From NCBI GenBank assembly GCA_964371355.1, contig CAYJMG010000014.1, positions 1 to 64,000 on the forward strand: a stretch of DNA of 64,000 nt, read 5' to 3'. Position numbers and translations under genes: made by a program. Positions 1 through 8,288 of this stretch are shown piece by piece. The first letter of the stretch is position 1, and each line of letters opens with the position of its first letter. The DNA comes from JACRBR01 sp964371355. Lineage in GTDB: Bacteria; Chloroflexota; Dehalococcoidia; DSTF01; JACRBR01. Below the pieces are notes generated by a model, which saw nothing but the letters and a program-made list of their open reading frames with translations, did not search any database and was not told the DNA's origin.

Positions 1-480
1 CGGTCGGTGTCGGTGTATCCGTCGCCGTCGGCACCGGCGTGTCGGTCGGCGTCGGCGTATCCGTCGCCGTGGGCACGGGCGTGTCGGTCGGCGTCGGTGT
101 GTCCGTCGCCGTCGGCACCGGCGTGTCGGTCGGTGTCGGTGTGTCCGTCGCCGTCGGCACCGTCGTGTCGGTCGGTGTCGGTGTATCCGTCGCCGTCGGC
201 ACCGGCGTGTCGGTCGGCGTCGGCGTATCCGTCGCCGTGGGCACGGGCGTGTCGGTCGGCGTCGGTGTGTCCGTCGCCGTCGGCACCGGCGTGTCGGTCG
301 GTGTCGGTGTGTCCGTCGCCGTCGGCACCGTCGTGTCGGTCGGTGTCGGTGTATCCGTCGCCGTCGGCACCGGCGTGTCGGTCGGCGTCGGTGTGTCCGT
401 TGCCGTCGGCACGGGCGTGTCGGTCGGTGTCGGTGTATCCGTCGCCGTGGGCACCGGTGTGTCCGTCGCCGTCGGCACCG
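1..480 (-). repeat. 42-bp coding minisatellite with an exact 168-bp higher-order repeat
   Basis: The DNA is a tandem array of 42-bp units that encode a 14-residue Thr-Pro motif (PVPTATDTPTPTDT) on the minus strand. Four units form a 168-bp block. Bases 1-168 and 169-336 read as identical, and a third, diverging copy begins at 337. The identity points to very recent expansion by slippage or unequal exchange. The array may continue to the left of the window. Confidence 0.95.
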
Positions 481-2731
481 GCGTGTCGGTCGGCGTCGCA
501 GTGTCGGCCGGCGTCTCCGTCGGGGTCGCGGTTTCGGTCGGCGTCTCCGTCGGCGTCGCAGTATCCGTCGGCGTCTCCGTCGGCGTCGCAGTGTCTGTCG
601 GCGTATCCGTGGGCGTCGCAGTGTCGGCCGGCGTGTCCGTGGGCGTCGCCGTCGCCGCCGCGATCGTCAGGTCCGCGTCGTCGCAGATGCCCGCCAGCGT
701 CAGCGGGTCGTTGCAGCTCATGATCTCGTTGAGATCGCCGTCGTAGGCCGCCGCGTCCCGTAGCAGCAGGTTCGACATCCCCGGGCTCGTTGTGTAGTGC
801 ACCGTTGCCAGCAGCAGCGAGTCCCCCGCGTTCAGCAACGGCCCGTCGCCCGGCGGCGCCACGCCGTTGAAGCAGGAGATCGACGAGTCCGCGATGCTTG
901 CGCTGGCGTTCTCGTCCGGGTTCGGGGCGGGCGGGTTACACGCCCACGCGCTGCCCGCCATGCTCTGGTCAAGGTCCGGATTGCAGTCGAACGACGGCGC
1001 GCTGCACGACCCCGGTACCACCGGATCCAAGACCGCCTGGTCGGCCCGCACGGTGAAGTTGAACGCCGCCAGTCTCCGCGCTGAGTCGCTGATGTTCGTG
1101 ATGTACACGTCCACGTCGGCCGAGGCGGGCCCCGAGACCGTGCACGTGTCCTGGATGCCCGGCGTCGCCGTGTCGCAGTCGATCCTCATGGCCCACGCCG
1201 TCGTCGTAGGCACCGGCACCGGCGTGTTCGTCGGCGTCGCCGTGTCCGTCGGCGTCTCTGTCGGTGTCTCTGTCGGCGTGGCGGTGTCGGCGGGCGTCTC
1301 GGTCGCGGTCGGCGTCGCCGTTTCCGTGGCCGTCGGCGTGTTGCACAGGTTGGTCGTGTGGGCGCCGAAGCCGCTGGACGTGCCCTGCGCGAACCCGTCC
1401 CACTCGGTGGCCGGGTCGAACGCGTCGGACCCGTTGGTGTCACCGATGAAAATGCCCGGCTTGCGGCGAAGCGTGTTCGCGTTGGTGCTCGTGAGGCCGC
1501 TGCCCCACTCAGTGCCCGGATCCTCGCCAATCCTGCCGATGGCGTCGACGATGGTGCTGGCGCCCTTGCGCAGGACGATCGCATCATCCCCGCCGAAGTC
1601 CAGGGTGGAAGCGGTCTGGTCCGGCGTGATGCCCGTGATGCTCGTCTCCACGATCACGAACGTCGCACCAGGCGCGATCGAGCCCGAGAGCGCGACGATG
1701 GGGGTCGCCGTCCCGCTTCCCTCCATATAGTGGTCGATGAAGTAGTTGCCGGTCAGCGTGACGGTCGAGCTCGTCGGGTTGTAGAACTCGAGCGCCGCCT
1801 CGCTGCCCGAGTCGGCGTCGTAGTACTCCGAGATGAAGATCTCCCCGCCGCAGATCCCCGGCGTCGCCGTCGCCGTGAATGTTGGCGTTTCCGTCGGTGT
1901 GGGCGTCGGGATGTTGTCTTCGTTGATGTTCAAGCCGACCATGGCCCATTCGTCAGACGCCCCAATACTGCCCCATGAGTTGACAACCGATGCTGCGCCC
2001 GGTTCCGAGCTACCAGAGCCACGAATGTCGTTAGCGTTACCAGATCCGCCAGTCGACACGTCCCAATGGGAGTTCTGATCCGCACCGAGCGTTACACCGC
2101 CCTCGTCCTCGACTCCCAGAACACCAAACACCGTGTCACCCGCCGCTGATGCGACAGTGACCGACGCCGTCGTTCCGACGTCACCCGACGCCAATGATGG
2201 TGAGTCGAGCGGCGTGGTTTGATCGACGTTGGCAAACGAGGCCGCGCCGCACGCGATAGGCGAAGTCGCCGTTCCGCTGCGGTCGATAGCGATTGTGCCA
2301 TTCGTCCCCGTCGCCGGGTTGAGGAGGCTCCAGATCTCGACGCGTAGGTCCTCAGTGGTTCCGGCGATGGCGTTGTCTTGCAGAGCCCCGGGCACGAGCG
2401 TGAGCGCCACAGGCAGCGCACCACCTGCACCATCGGAATCCCAAGTCACCGTGCTCACGGTCTGTGTGTCGCTATCTCGCCGGAAGGAAATGCCCACCAG
2501 GAGCAGTCGGTTACTGCCGCTCCCTACGTCGTGCGTCGACCAGGAAACCGTGTTCGCCGTCGTTGCCGAGCAAGCAGACTCCGAATCAAACGCCACCGGA
2601 ACCGCGTACGTGACCCGCCCGCCGCCCTGCGCGAAGAAAACGCCTCCCAGCGCCAGCACTGCCAGCACCAGCGCCCCGGCGCCCAGGCCGGCGCCGCGCA
2701 GCACTTTCTTTCGGGTTGTTGAGTCCCCCAC
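1..2731 (-). CDS. Secreted lamin-tail / cohesin-like protein with Thr-Pro repeats (C-terminus beyond window)
   Basis: The reading frame opens at a GTG (2731-2729) six bases after AGGGAG and is still open at base 1, giving about 910 residues without the C-terminus. Seen in order: a signal/anchor segment (about residues 10-35); a beta-rich domain of the kind seen in bacterial surface proteins (about 45-285); a short Thr-Pro linker; a lamin-tail domain (about 292-462, beginning GGEIFISEYYDAD and containing LEFYNPTSSTVTLTG); a second Thr-Pro linker; a cohesin-like domain (about 509-690, with NAGDSLLLATVHYTT); and a long tandem Thr-Pro linker to the edge. The cohesin-like domain matches the one in the protein at 24775-26271. 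By analogy with the other proteins here the missing end may hold thrombospondin-3 and dockerin-like modules, but that is inference. A cell-surface or extracellular role is likely; no enzymatic function is seen. Confidence 0.85.
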   Translation of the reverse strand, partial: MGDSTTRKKVLRGAGLGAGALVLAVLALGGVFFAQGGGRVTYAVPVAFDSESACSATTANTVSWSTHDVGSGSNRLLLVGISFRRDSDTQTVSTVTWDSDGAGGALPVALTLVPGALQDNAIAGTTEDLRVEIWSLLNPATGTNGTIAIDRSGTATSPIACGAASFANVDQTTPLDSPSLASGDVGTTASVTVASAAGDTVFGVLGVEDEGGVTLGADQNSHWDVSTGGSGNANDIRGSGSSEPGAASVVNSWGSIGASDEWAMVGLNINEDNIPTPTPTETPTFTATATPGICGGEIFISEYYDADSGSEAALEFYNPTSSTVTLTGNYFIDHYMEGSGTATPIVALSGSIAPGATFVIVETSITGITPDQTASTLDFGGDDAIVLRKGASTIVDAIGRIGEDPGTEWGSGLTSTNANTLRRKPGIFIGDTNGSDAFDPATEWDGFAQGTSSGFGAHTTNLCNTPTATETATPTATETPADTATPTETPTETPTDTATPTNTPVPVPTTTAWAMRIDCDTATPGIQDTCTVSGPASADVDVYITNISDSARRLAAFNFTVRADQAVLDPVVPGSCSAPSFDCNPDLDQSMAGSAWACNPPAPNPDENASASIADSSISCFNGVAPPGDGPLLNAGDSLLLATVHYTTSPGMSNLLLRDAAAYDGDLNEIMSCNDPLTLAGICDDADLTIAAATATPTDTPADTATPTDTPTDTATPTETPTDTATPTETPTETATPTETPADTATPTDTPVPTATDTPVPTATDTPTPTDTPVPTATDTPTPTDTPVPTATDTPTPTDTTVPTATDTPTPTDTPVPTATDTPTPTDTPVPTATDTPTPTDTPVPTATDTPTPTDTTVPTATDTPTPTDTPVPTATDTPTPTDTPVPTATDTPTPTDTPVPTATDTPTPT
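481..655 (-). repeat. 30-bp coding repeats (Thr-Pro-Glu linker)
   Basis: About five imperfect 30-bp units directly adjoin the 42-bp array. Each encodes DTATPTETPT on the minus strand. Two different repeat periods side by side in one linker suggest independent expansions. Confidence 0.85.
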
Positions 2732-2950
2732 CCGGATCTCCCTGCGCGCGTGTAGGCGCGCCTGACCACGAGCGCGCCATGACACCGCACGGCGCCGCCG
2801 AACACTGCATTTGAATCTGATAGCGGGGTAGCGACCCGGCGCGGGGTTGCCGGACGCCCAAGCGTAGGGGTCAATAACGACGCACGTCAAGAGGTTCTGT
2901 CAAGCCAGAGGTGCCCTGCCGTGATTCATCAGGCTGTAACGCCTCCCGTG

Positions 2951-3002
2951 GCACCAGCCCGTAGCGCCAGCCCGTAGCACCAGCCAGTAGCACCAGCCAG
3001 TA
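2951..3002. repeat. Four tandem 13-bp repeats between two genes
   Basis: Four copies of GC(A/G)CCAGCC(C/A)GTA lie head to tail in the 305-bp gap (2732-3036) between the end of the metallophosphatase gene and the start of the lamin-tail gene. The rest of that gap shows no gene. Because both genes are on the minus strand, the repeats sit in the upstream region of the lamin-tail gene; whether they are regulatory is unknown. Confidence 0.8.
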
Positions 3003-3036
3003 GCGCCCAACGTGTGGCGCGGCGGGCGACCGCGCT

Positions 3037-4380
3037 CTACGGGCAGTCACCCACGCGCGAGCCAGACCGCAGTGCGACGAGGAGGATATCCAGCGAGTTC
3101 ACGGCCCCGTCCCTGGGCGGCGGGCCCTGGTTTGCCCGCGCGTTGCCCGGTGGGACCGTGCCGAAATTCACGGCGACGAACAACAGGTCACCCGAGTTCA
3201 CACGACCGTCCCCGTTCACGTCCGCGCGCATGGTCGCGCAGTAGGACTGCGGGTCTTCGCCCAGCTCGCCCTCCCGGGCGTCGGTGTATCCATCCCCGTC
3301 CGTGTCCACGGTCGATGGCGTTGCTGTTGGCGTCATCGTCGGCGTTGGCGTCGCTGTCGGCGTGGCCGTCGCTGTAGCGGTTGCGGTTGAAGTTGAACTG
3401 GAGGTAGCTGTTGGGGTCGCGGCCGAAGGCGGCCCGTGTACGTCGCCGCTACCGCTGTCGGTGAACGTCTGGCCGGCTACGGGTACGAACTCCCAGTCGT
3501 AGCTGTCGTCTTTCAGCGTCACCATCAGCACGCCGTACGTCGTTGCGTTCCGCACCTCGCTGTTCGGCCGTATCGTCCCGAACGCTACGTGTGACGCCCC
3601 ACCCGTCCCGGCGATGATCTCACGCACGCCATACGTGGTGTCCAGCGCCCCCGCAGCGTCCTGTGGCGCGAACCGCTCGTAGACGTGGTCGTGCCCGTTC
3701 AGCACCAGCTCGGCGCCGTAGTCGTACAGCGCGGCCCACAACGCTTGCATGCCGGCATCATTCCCGTGCGAGCCGCTGCTGAAGCGCGGCTTGTGCCACA
3801 TCGCGACGACGTGCTTGTCCGCGTGCGCCGCCAGGTCCGCCCGCAGCCACGTCTCCTGCGGCGAGCCCACACCGCACCCGCCGATCTGTGCGCACTCGCT
3901 GTTCAACACGATGACGTGCCACCACGCGCCCACGTCGTAGCCGTAGTACCCCTTGTCGCGGTCGCCCGCGGGGCCCGTGAACTGCCCCGCGCCGTTGAAG
4001 TAGTCGTAGTATCCGGTCGCCCCGGCGGTCACGTACTCGTGGTTGCCGCTTGCAGGGCTGGTCCGCGCCTTGTGCCGTCCCCATGTCGGCGCATAGCACG
4101 TCGCGAACTCGGCTGCTGTCCCCGAGTTGTACACCGTGTCGCCCAGGGTGTAGACGGTCCCGGCGATCCCGTCCAGCAGCACTGCGGTGGCTTCGTCGTT
4201 GTTGTTGTCGCAGCGCGAGATGTCACCCGCGCCCACCAGCACCACGCCTCCCTCGTCGGCGGCCGCCCTCCGTCCCGCGCTGTCGCGCCCCCACGCCAAC
4301 AGGACCGCGCCTGCCACCACGGCGGCCGCGCACAGCGTCAGCCATCGCCCGCGTGCAGGCCCGGATCTCTCGCGTCCCAT
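3037..4380 (-). CDS. Secreted metallophosphoesterase with dockerin-like C-terminus
   Basis: A 447-residue exported calcineurin-type phosphoesterase. A hydrophobic signal peptide spans about residues 12-30. Metal-ligand motifs are present in family order: GAGDIS (D53), TLGD (D81), GNHE (112-115), WHKPRF (H196) and GHDH (229-232). This most resembles purple-acid-phosphatase-like or PhoD-type extracellular enzymes that release phosphate from esters; the substrate cannot be read. A Thr/Ser/Pro linker (about 325-365) leads to a thrombospondin-3-like segment and a dockerin-like pair. The first loop (DVNGDGRVNSGD) is canonical and the second (PPPRDGAVNSLD) has lost its first ligands. A Cys just before the pair and the final GDCP bracket it, as in the other dockerin-like proteins of the window. 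Confidence 0.9.
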   Translation of the reverse strand: MGRERSGPARGRWLTLCAAAVVAGAVLLAWGRDSAGRRAAADEGGVVLVGAGDISRCDNNNDEATAVLLDGIAGTVYTLGDTVYNSGTAAEFATCYAPTWGRHKARTSPASGNHEYVTAGATGYYDYFNGAGQFTGPAGDRDKGYYGYDVGAWWHVIVLNSECAQIGGCGVGSPQETWLRADLAAHADKHVVAMWHKPRFSSGSHGNDAGMQALWAALYDYGAELVLNGHDHVYERFAPQDAAGALDTTYGVREIIAGTGGASHVAFGTIRPNSEVRNATTYGVLMVTLKDDSYDWEFVPVAGQTFTDSGSGDVHGPPSAATPTATSSSTSTATATATATPTATPTPTMTPTATPSTVDTDGDGYTDAREGELGEDPQSYCATMRADVNGDGRVNSGDLLFVAVNFGTVPPGNARANQGPPPRDGAVNSLDILLVALRSGSRVGDCP

Positions 4381-4910
4381 CGCAAGCCCCCATCAGCCGT
4401 CCCATGCGGTGCGCCCCGTGCGCCGTCCTTCAGACGCCGGCACCTCAACGCACCGTTATGGAAAACAGCACCCTCGGTGCCGCACAGCGTACGCCGCTGC
4501 GTGGCCGCCCGGCAACGTCGCCGTCAACCGTCTGGCTCGGCCTGTGCTGCCCGCTTCCGGCCAGGGAATTTCCCCAAACTGATCCGGCGCGCTTGGAGAT
4601 CCTTCGCCGATCGCCGCACGCTCGCCCCGGCGTCATCCAGGGGCCTGCCTGCCGCCTGGCCGGACGCCCGGCGGACCGCAGGGCCCGCCAGCACGAAAAC
4701 TGCCGGACACATGAATCTGAAACGCGCGCAGTCAAATCTGACGAAAGGCGACAAGATCGAACAAACCGAAGCCGCTATGGGGGTCGCCGGCCCATCCGGA
4801 ACTCAAAACTGCCGAGCAATGTCAACTGGAAGGAGCGCCCGGCAGCCGGAACCCCAAAACTGCCGAGCAATCTCCTGCGCCTGGTCGTCAGGACAGGCAC
4901 CTCAGAGCGG
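4381..4910. other. 530-bp intergenic region holding repeat element copy 1
   Basis: No convincing gene is seen between the start of the metallophosphatase and the end of the NYN protein gene. The right part (4580-4873) carries the interspersed element described separately. The left part (4381-4579) shows no recognisable feature. Confidence 0.7.
4580..4873 (+). repeat. Interspersed intergenic repeat, copy 1
   Basis: This copy has a 23-bp box at 4580-4602 (core GATCCGGCGCGCTTGGAGAT), a degenerate AAAACTGCCGGACACAT at 4696, and two copies of AAAACTGCCGAGCAATGT (the second ending TCT) at 4805-4822 and 4856-4873, spaced exactly 51 bp. The same 23-bp box and the same 18-mer pair at 51-bp spacing recur in inverted orientation at 36975-37146. 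The 33-bp segments between the 18-mers differ in sequence. It is probably a mobile or structural non-coding element; its function is unknown. Confidence 0.85.
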
Positions 4911-6014
4911 TCACTTCCGTGTCTTGAACTCCTCGAGGTGCTGGCCGATATCGATGAACCGATCAGCGACCCCGCGCAGCTCCGTCGCCGCCGCTTCCGC
5001 GAAGGCGCATACCTCCACGCGCACGCCCCGGCTGGCCACCAGCTCGACCACCCGCACGAAGTCTCCATCGCCCGACATGAGCACCACCACATCCAGCCGC
5101 TCCGACATCGTCAGGATGTCCACCGCCAGCTCGATATCGAAGTTGGCCTTCATGCTCCCGTCACTGAACCGCTTCAGCGGCTTCGTCACGATGCGGTACG
5201 GGTGGCCGATGAAGTGGTGCGCGAACCGCTGGCTCTCCAGCTTCGCCTGCGGGTCGTCCGTGATCGGCGCGTACGCCGTCGCCCGCACCAGCTCCCGCCC
5301 CCGCGTGAAGTACTCCAGCACCCGCCCGAAGTCGAGGTCGATCTTTCGCCGTTCCGCCGCGTATATCAGGTTCGGCACGTCGACGAAGATGCCGACACGC
5401 GGGTGTGCGGTCGCGCCGGCTCCGCCTCCGTCGCCTGCCCGCGACTGCATGTCCGACACCGCCGCCTGCAGGGATTTCAGCGTCGCCCCGATCTCCCGCG
5501 TGAACTGTTCCAGCACGGCTGCCTGGTGCGCAACGACAGCCTCCAGCGTCCCTGCCTCCAGCTCGGGCAGCTCCGGTAACCCCTCCGCCTCCGCGGCCAG
5601 GGCGCCGGGCTTCTTCCGCCCGCGTCCGCCTCGCGTCCCGCGCCTGCGCTTCGCCGGAGATGTGCTCCCGTCGTCGTCGCCCGAAGGCGCCACCGCCAGC
5701 GACGACGGCGCCGGTGACGGCGTACCGATGGGAACGGCCGCCGCTTCCGCCGCCCAGTCGCGCCGCGGTGGCCGCACCGCCGGAGCACGCCGCGTGCGGC
5801 TCGTCGTCGTCTTCGTCGCTCCCGCGGCCGTCGTGGCTGTCTTCGATGCGCTCGCCGTCGTCTCGACCGCCGCCGACTTTGCGGCCGCCGTCTTCCTTGC
5901 CGGCGGTCCCGGCGGCGCTGCGGCAGCGCCGTTGCCCGCGGCCGGCTCTACCGCCGCGGGCCCTGTCTTCGATCTTCGCGTGTCCTTGCGTGGTTTGCCG
6001 AAGAACTTAACCAA
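4911..6014 (-). CDS. NYN-domain (LabA/PIN-like) protein with low-complexity N-terminus
   Basis: A 367-residue protein. The first half is Ala/Lys/Pro/Arg-rich and probably disordered, with a run of basic residues (KRRRGTRGGRGRKK) that could bind nucleic acid. The second half (about 205-360) is a NYN domain: GIFVDVPNLIYA holds the first acidic residue, DIELAVDIL the second and MSGDGDFVRVVE the third pair, as in PIN-fold ribonucleases. An RNA-cleaving role is inferred from the family. It starts 3 bases after the Mrp gene ends, so it probably belongs to the operon of the SufR-like regulator and Mrp. A second NYN protein lies at 62556-63077. Confidence 0.88.
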   Translation of the reverse strand: MVKFFGKPRKDTRRSKTGPAAVEPAAGNGAAAAPPGPPARKTAAAKSAAVETTASASKTATTAAGATKTTTSRTRRAPAVRPPRRDWAAEAAAVPIGTPSPAPSSLAVAPSGDDDGSTSPAKRRRGTRGGRGRKKPGALAAEAEGLPELPELEAGTLEAVVAHQAAVLEQFTREIGATLKSLQAAVSDMQSRAGDGGGAGATAHPRVGIFVDVPNLIYAAERRKIDLDFGRVLEYFTRGRELVRATAYAPITDDPQAKLESQRFAHHFIGHPYRIVTKPLKRFSDGSMKANFDIELAVDILTMSERLDVVVLMSGDGDFVRVVELVASRGVRVEVCAFAEAAATELRGVADRFIDIGQHLEEFKTRK

Positions 6015-6017
6015 TCA

Positions 6018-7073
6018 TCACACTCCCGCTGCATACTCCAACACACTGCATCGTGCCGCCACCTGCTTCGCGACATCCATAAACGCCCGCGCCTGCGGGC
6101 TCTCCGCCGCCGATACGACGATTGGCGTCCCCTCGTCTCCGGCGCGCCGCGTGTCCGGATCCAGCGGCAGCTCGCCCAGGAACTCCAGCCCCAGGTCGTC
6201 CGCCGCCTGCCGCGCCCCGCCGTGCCCGAAGATCTCCGTCCGGTCACCGCAGTGCGGGCACACGAAATAGCTCATGTTCTCAACCACGCCGAAGATCGGC
6301 ACATTGAGCTTGTCGAACATCGACACGGCTTTCGCCGCATCCTCCAGCGCGACGTCCTGTGGCGTGCTGACGATGACCACGCCGGAGATCGGCGCCTCCT
6401 GCGTCATGCTCATTGCGGCGTCGCTTGTGCCCGGCGGCAGGTCGATGAGCAGGTAGTCCAATTCGCCCCAGGAGATGTCGTGCAAGAGCTGCCGCACAGC
6501 CGTCCCGATCATCGGCCCCCGCCACACCACCGGCGTACCGCGCGGCAGCACGAAACCGATGGAGCAGACCTTCACGCCGTGCCGCTCCTCCACGCGCAGT
6601 CCGCCCGGTCCCTCGGCCTGCGCGCCCTGCGCTATCCCCATCATCGTGGGGAGGTTGGGCCCCGTGATGTCTGCGTCCAACAACCCCACGCGTGCGCCCA
6701 GCGACGCCAGCGCAACCGCCAGATTTGCCGACACCGTGGACTTGCCGACGCCACCCTTGTTACTGGCGATCGCGATGAGGTGTCGCACGCCTTCGACCGG
6801 CCGTTGCTGTCCGCCGCGGTGCTGCGGCACACTCGCCTCCATCGTGACGGTTGCCTCGCGCACGCCCGGAAGCGCCAGCAGCAGGTCCCGCGCGTCGCTT
6901 TCGATCTTGTCGCGCACGGGGCATGCGGGTGTCGTCAGGACGATACGCACGTTCACCGCACCGTCGTTGATTTCTGGCGGCTGTACGAACCCGAGGGACA
7001 CGATGTCCCTGTGCAGATCCGGATCCTCGATCGCGCTCAGGGCCCGCATCACGTCCTGCTCGCTAACACTCAC
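6018..7073 (-). CDS. apbC: Mrp/NBP35-family Fe-S cluster carrier ATPase
   Basis: A 351-residue cytosolic P-loop ATPase thought to carry and insert Fe-S clusters. It has an N-terminal MIP18/DUF59 domain (EDPDLHRDIVSLGFV), a Walker A of deviant type (SNKGGVGKSTVSANLA), DADITGPNLP, the conserved LLIDLPPGTSD, and a C-terminal CPHCG pair that bridges the cluster in the dimer. The GTG at 7073 is chosen because GGGAGGAG lies six bases upstream and the domain begins there; it overlaps the stop of the upstream SufR-like gene as GTGA, which suggests translational coupling. The frame is open further upstream but carries no domain. Confidence 0.95.
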   Translation of the reverse strand: MSVSEQDVMRALSAIEDPDLHRDIVSLGFVQPPEINDGAVNVRIVLTTPACPVRDKIESDARDLLLALPGVREATVTMEASVPQHRGGQQRPVEGVRHLIAIASNKGGVGKSTVSANLAVALASLGARVGLLDADITGPNLPTMMGIAQGAQAEGPGGLRVEERHGVKVCSIGFVLPRGTPVVWRGPMIGTAVRQLLHDISWGELDYLLIDLPPGTSDAAMSMTQEAPISGVVIVSTPQDVALEDAAKAVSMFDKLNVPIFGVVENMSYFVCPHCGDRTEIFGHGGARQAADDLGLEFLGELPLDPDTRRAGDEGTPIVVSAAESPQARAFMDVAKQVAARCSVLEYAAGV

Positions 7074-7735
7074 AGCCCGCTCCTCCCATCCACTACAGAG
7101 GCCGATTCGCGTTCCCGGACGGCATACCGGCAGCACACAGCACAACCCGAAAGAGCGTCTGATTCGGCCCGCACGTCCGCGTCCAGCAGCGCGTTCAAGA
7201 ACGGCTCGTGCCAGGCACACGGTCCCGTCCGCGTGACGATCTCGCGATACACGCACCCAAAGTCGCGGATCTCCACCTCCTGGCCGCGGCTGTGGAACTC
7301 TGCGAACCCGCCGTGCATGCGCAGGATGCCGACAGCGCGCTCGGCCTGCGCGGCAGTCCCCAGTCCGTGGAGGTCCGCGCGATGGCGCTGGGCCAGCGCT
7401 TCCGCCGCCTTGCGGAACAGATGCTCGCGGCGTTCCGCCGGCGTAGGAGCCTCGCTCCCATTCAGGAGGCCGGCCTGTTCCACCAGAAGCGCCACCAGCC
7501 GGTCATACCCATCCGAAAGCCGCCGATGCCCATCTTCCGTTAGCAGGTACCGGAAATGCGGCCTGCCCGTGGGCCGCCGGACCTCCTCGGTCCGCACAGC
7601 TCCATCGCGCTCGAGCGCCATCAGGTGTTGTCGTACGGTCATCGGGGCCAGATTCAGGGAGGAGGCGATCCCATCGACGGTCGAACCGTCGTTGCGCTTG
7701 AGATGAGCCAGGATTTCGGTCTTTGTCGAATGCAT
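7070..7735 (-). CDS. SufR-like Fe-S-sensing transcriptional regulator
   Basis: A 221-residue DeoR/ArsR-type winged-helix regulator. The N-terminal helix-turn-helix (about residues 5-65, with TVDGIASSLNLAPMTVRQHL) is followed by a helical middle and a Cys-rich end: C161, C173, C198, C201 and C202. The spacing C-x11-C-x24-C-x2-C resembles the Fe-S ligands of SufR-type repressors, which turn off Fe-S assembly genes when clusters are plentiful. Its place as the first gene before the Mrp-type carrier supports an Fe-S role. A TATACT -10-like box lies 27 bases before the start (7762-7767 on the plus strand). No suf genes are in the window. Confidence 0.85.
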   Translation of the reverse strand: MHSTKTEILAHLKRNDGSTVDGIASSLNLAPMTVRQHLMALERDGAVRTEEVRRPTGRPHFRYLLTEDGHRRLSDGYDRLVALLVEQAGLLNGSEAPTPAERREHLFRKAAEALAQRHRADLHGLGTAAQAERAVGILRMHGGFAEFHSRGQEVEIRDFGCVYREIVTRTGPCAWHEPFLNALLDADVRAESDALSGCAVCCRYAVRERESASVVDGRSGL

Positions 7736-7833
7736 ACAGGCCGGTTTGCGCCGCCAGCGGCAGTATAGCCGAGGCCGATGGGTGAAGCCCGATTCCAGTT
7801 TAGCAATTCGTTACAGATGAAACCGTCCCAGCC

Positions 7834-7863
7834 TTGACACTGTACAAAGTACCGTGCCATACT
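7834..7863 (+). promoter_or_regulatory. Sigma-70-type promoter of the small Cys-pair protein gene
   Basis: TTGACA at 7834-7839 and CATACT at 7858-7863 are separated by 18 bases. They lie about 60 bases before the ATG at 7926. The -35 box matches the consensus exactly. Confidence 0.75.
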
Positions 7864-7870
7864 ATGGCAC
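7854..7870. promoter_or_regulatory. 17-bp perfect palindrome over the -10 box (candidate operator)
   Basis: GTGCCATA and TATGGCAC are perfect 8-base arms around a single C, and they overlap the -10 box of the promoter above. A second small symmetry (GTAC-AAA-GTAC) lies just upstream in the spacer. A repressor bound here would block RNA polymerase; the repressor is not known. Confidence 0.65.
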
Positions 7871-7925
7871 CAACCCCTCCTCTCGCACGTATAAGGAGAT
7901 GAGGCGTCTTGGGAAGGAGGACTTC

Positions 7926-8153
7926 ATGAAGATCGCAGTCAGGGAAGAGAAGAAGACCAACGCAACAGCATCGGCTGCCCACGCGCACCACTGGGTCATC
8001 GCGAGCCCCAATGGTGAGTTCAGTACGGGCGCCTGCAAGATCTGCGGGAAGACCAAGAAGTTCCCCAACTCCGCCGAGGACAATCTCTGGTCGCGCAACG
8101 TACCGCAGTCCCGCTGGACCGGCCGCGGCGACGGAGACATCGCCGGCTACTAA
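7926..8153 (+). CDS. Small conserved-type protein with a CxxC pair
   Basis: A 75-residue protein of unknown function. The ATG at 7926 is preceded by GGAAGGAGG at ideal spacing; an upstream in-frame ATG at 7854 lies inside the promoter and is not used here. After a Lys/Glu-rich start the protein carries HAHHWVIASPNGEFSTGACKIC, so a His cluster and one Cys pair could bind a metal. The C-terminus (DNLWSRNVPQSRW) is aromatic. It is a stand-alone unit with its own promoter and a terminator at 8182-8208, which suggests strong or specifically controlled expression. Confidence 0.8.
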   Translation: MKIAVREEKKTNATASAAHAHHWVIASPNGEFSTGACKICGKTKKFPNSAEDNLWSRNVPQSRWTGRGDGDIAGY

Positions 8154-8181
8154 CACGACAGCCGCCACACCCCCGCGGAAG

Positions 8182-8208
8182 AGGCCGTTCTCCACAGGGC
8201 GGCCTTTT
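8182..8208 (+). terminator. Rho-independent terminator
   Basis: Stem AGGCCG/CGGCCT with a 12-base loop, followed by a T-run, directly downstream of the small CxxC protein. Confidence 0.7.
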
Positions 8209-8288
8209 CCTTCCTGCCTCTTCCCGACAGCATCACGCGGATCCCGCTTCGGTATGCTGCCTCCACTACGAGTACAGGAGGCGACCGC

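Noticed and set aside
7..746. Long plus-strand frames of Val-Gly or Ser-Pro-Ala-Cys repeats
   Set aside because: They are antisense readings of the minus-strand Thr-Pro linker; the minus frame continues into the lamin-tail and cohesin-like domains and has a start and ribosome site.
4805..4873. Possible mini-CRISPR (18-bp repeats with 33-bp spacers)
   Set aside because: Only two repeats per locus, too short for a CRISPR repeat, no cas genes, and a third conserved box lies at fixed orientation outside the pair.
3685..6270. An 861-codon plus-strand frame
   Set aside because: It is antisense to the metallophosphatase and NYN genes, which have full domains; it has low-complexity composition only.
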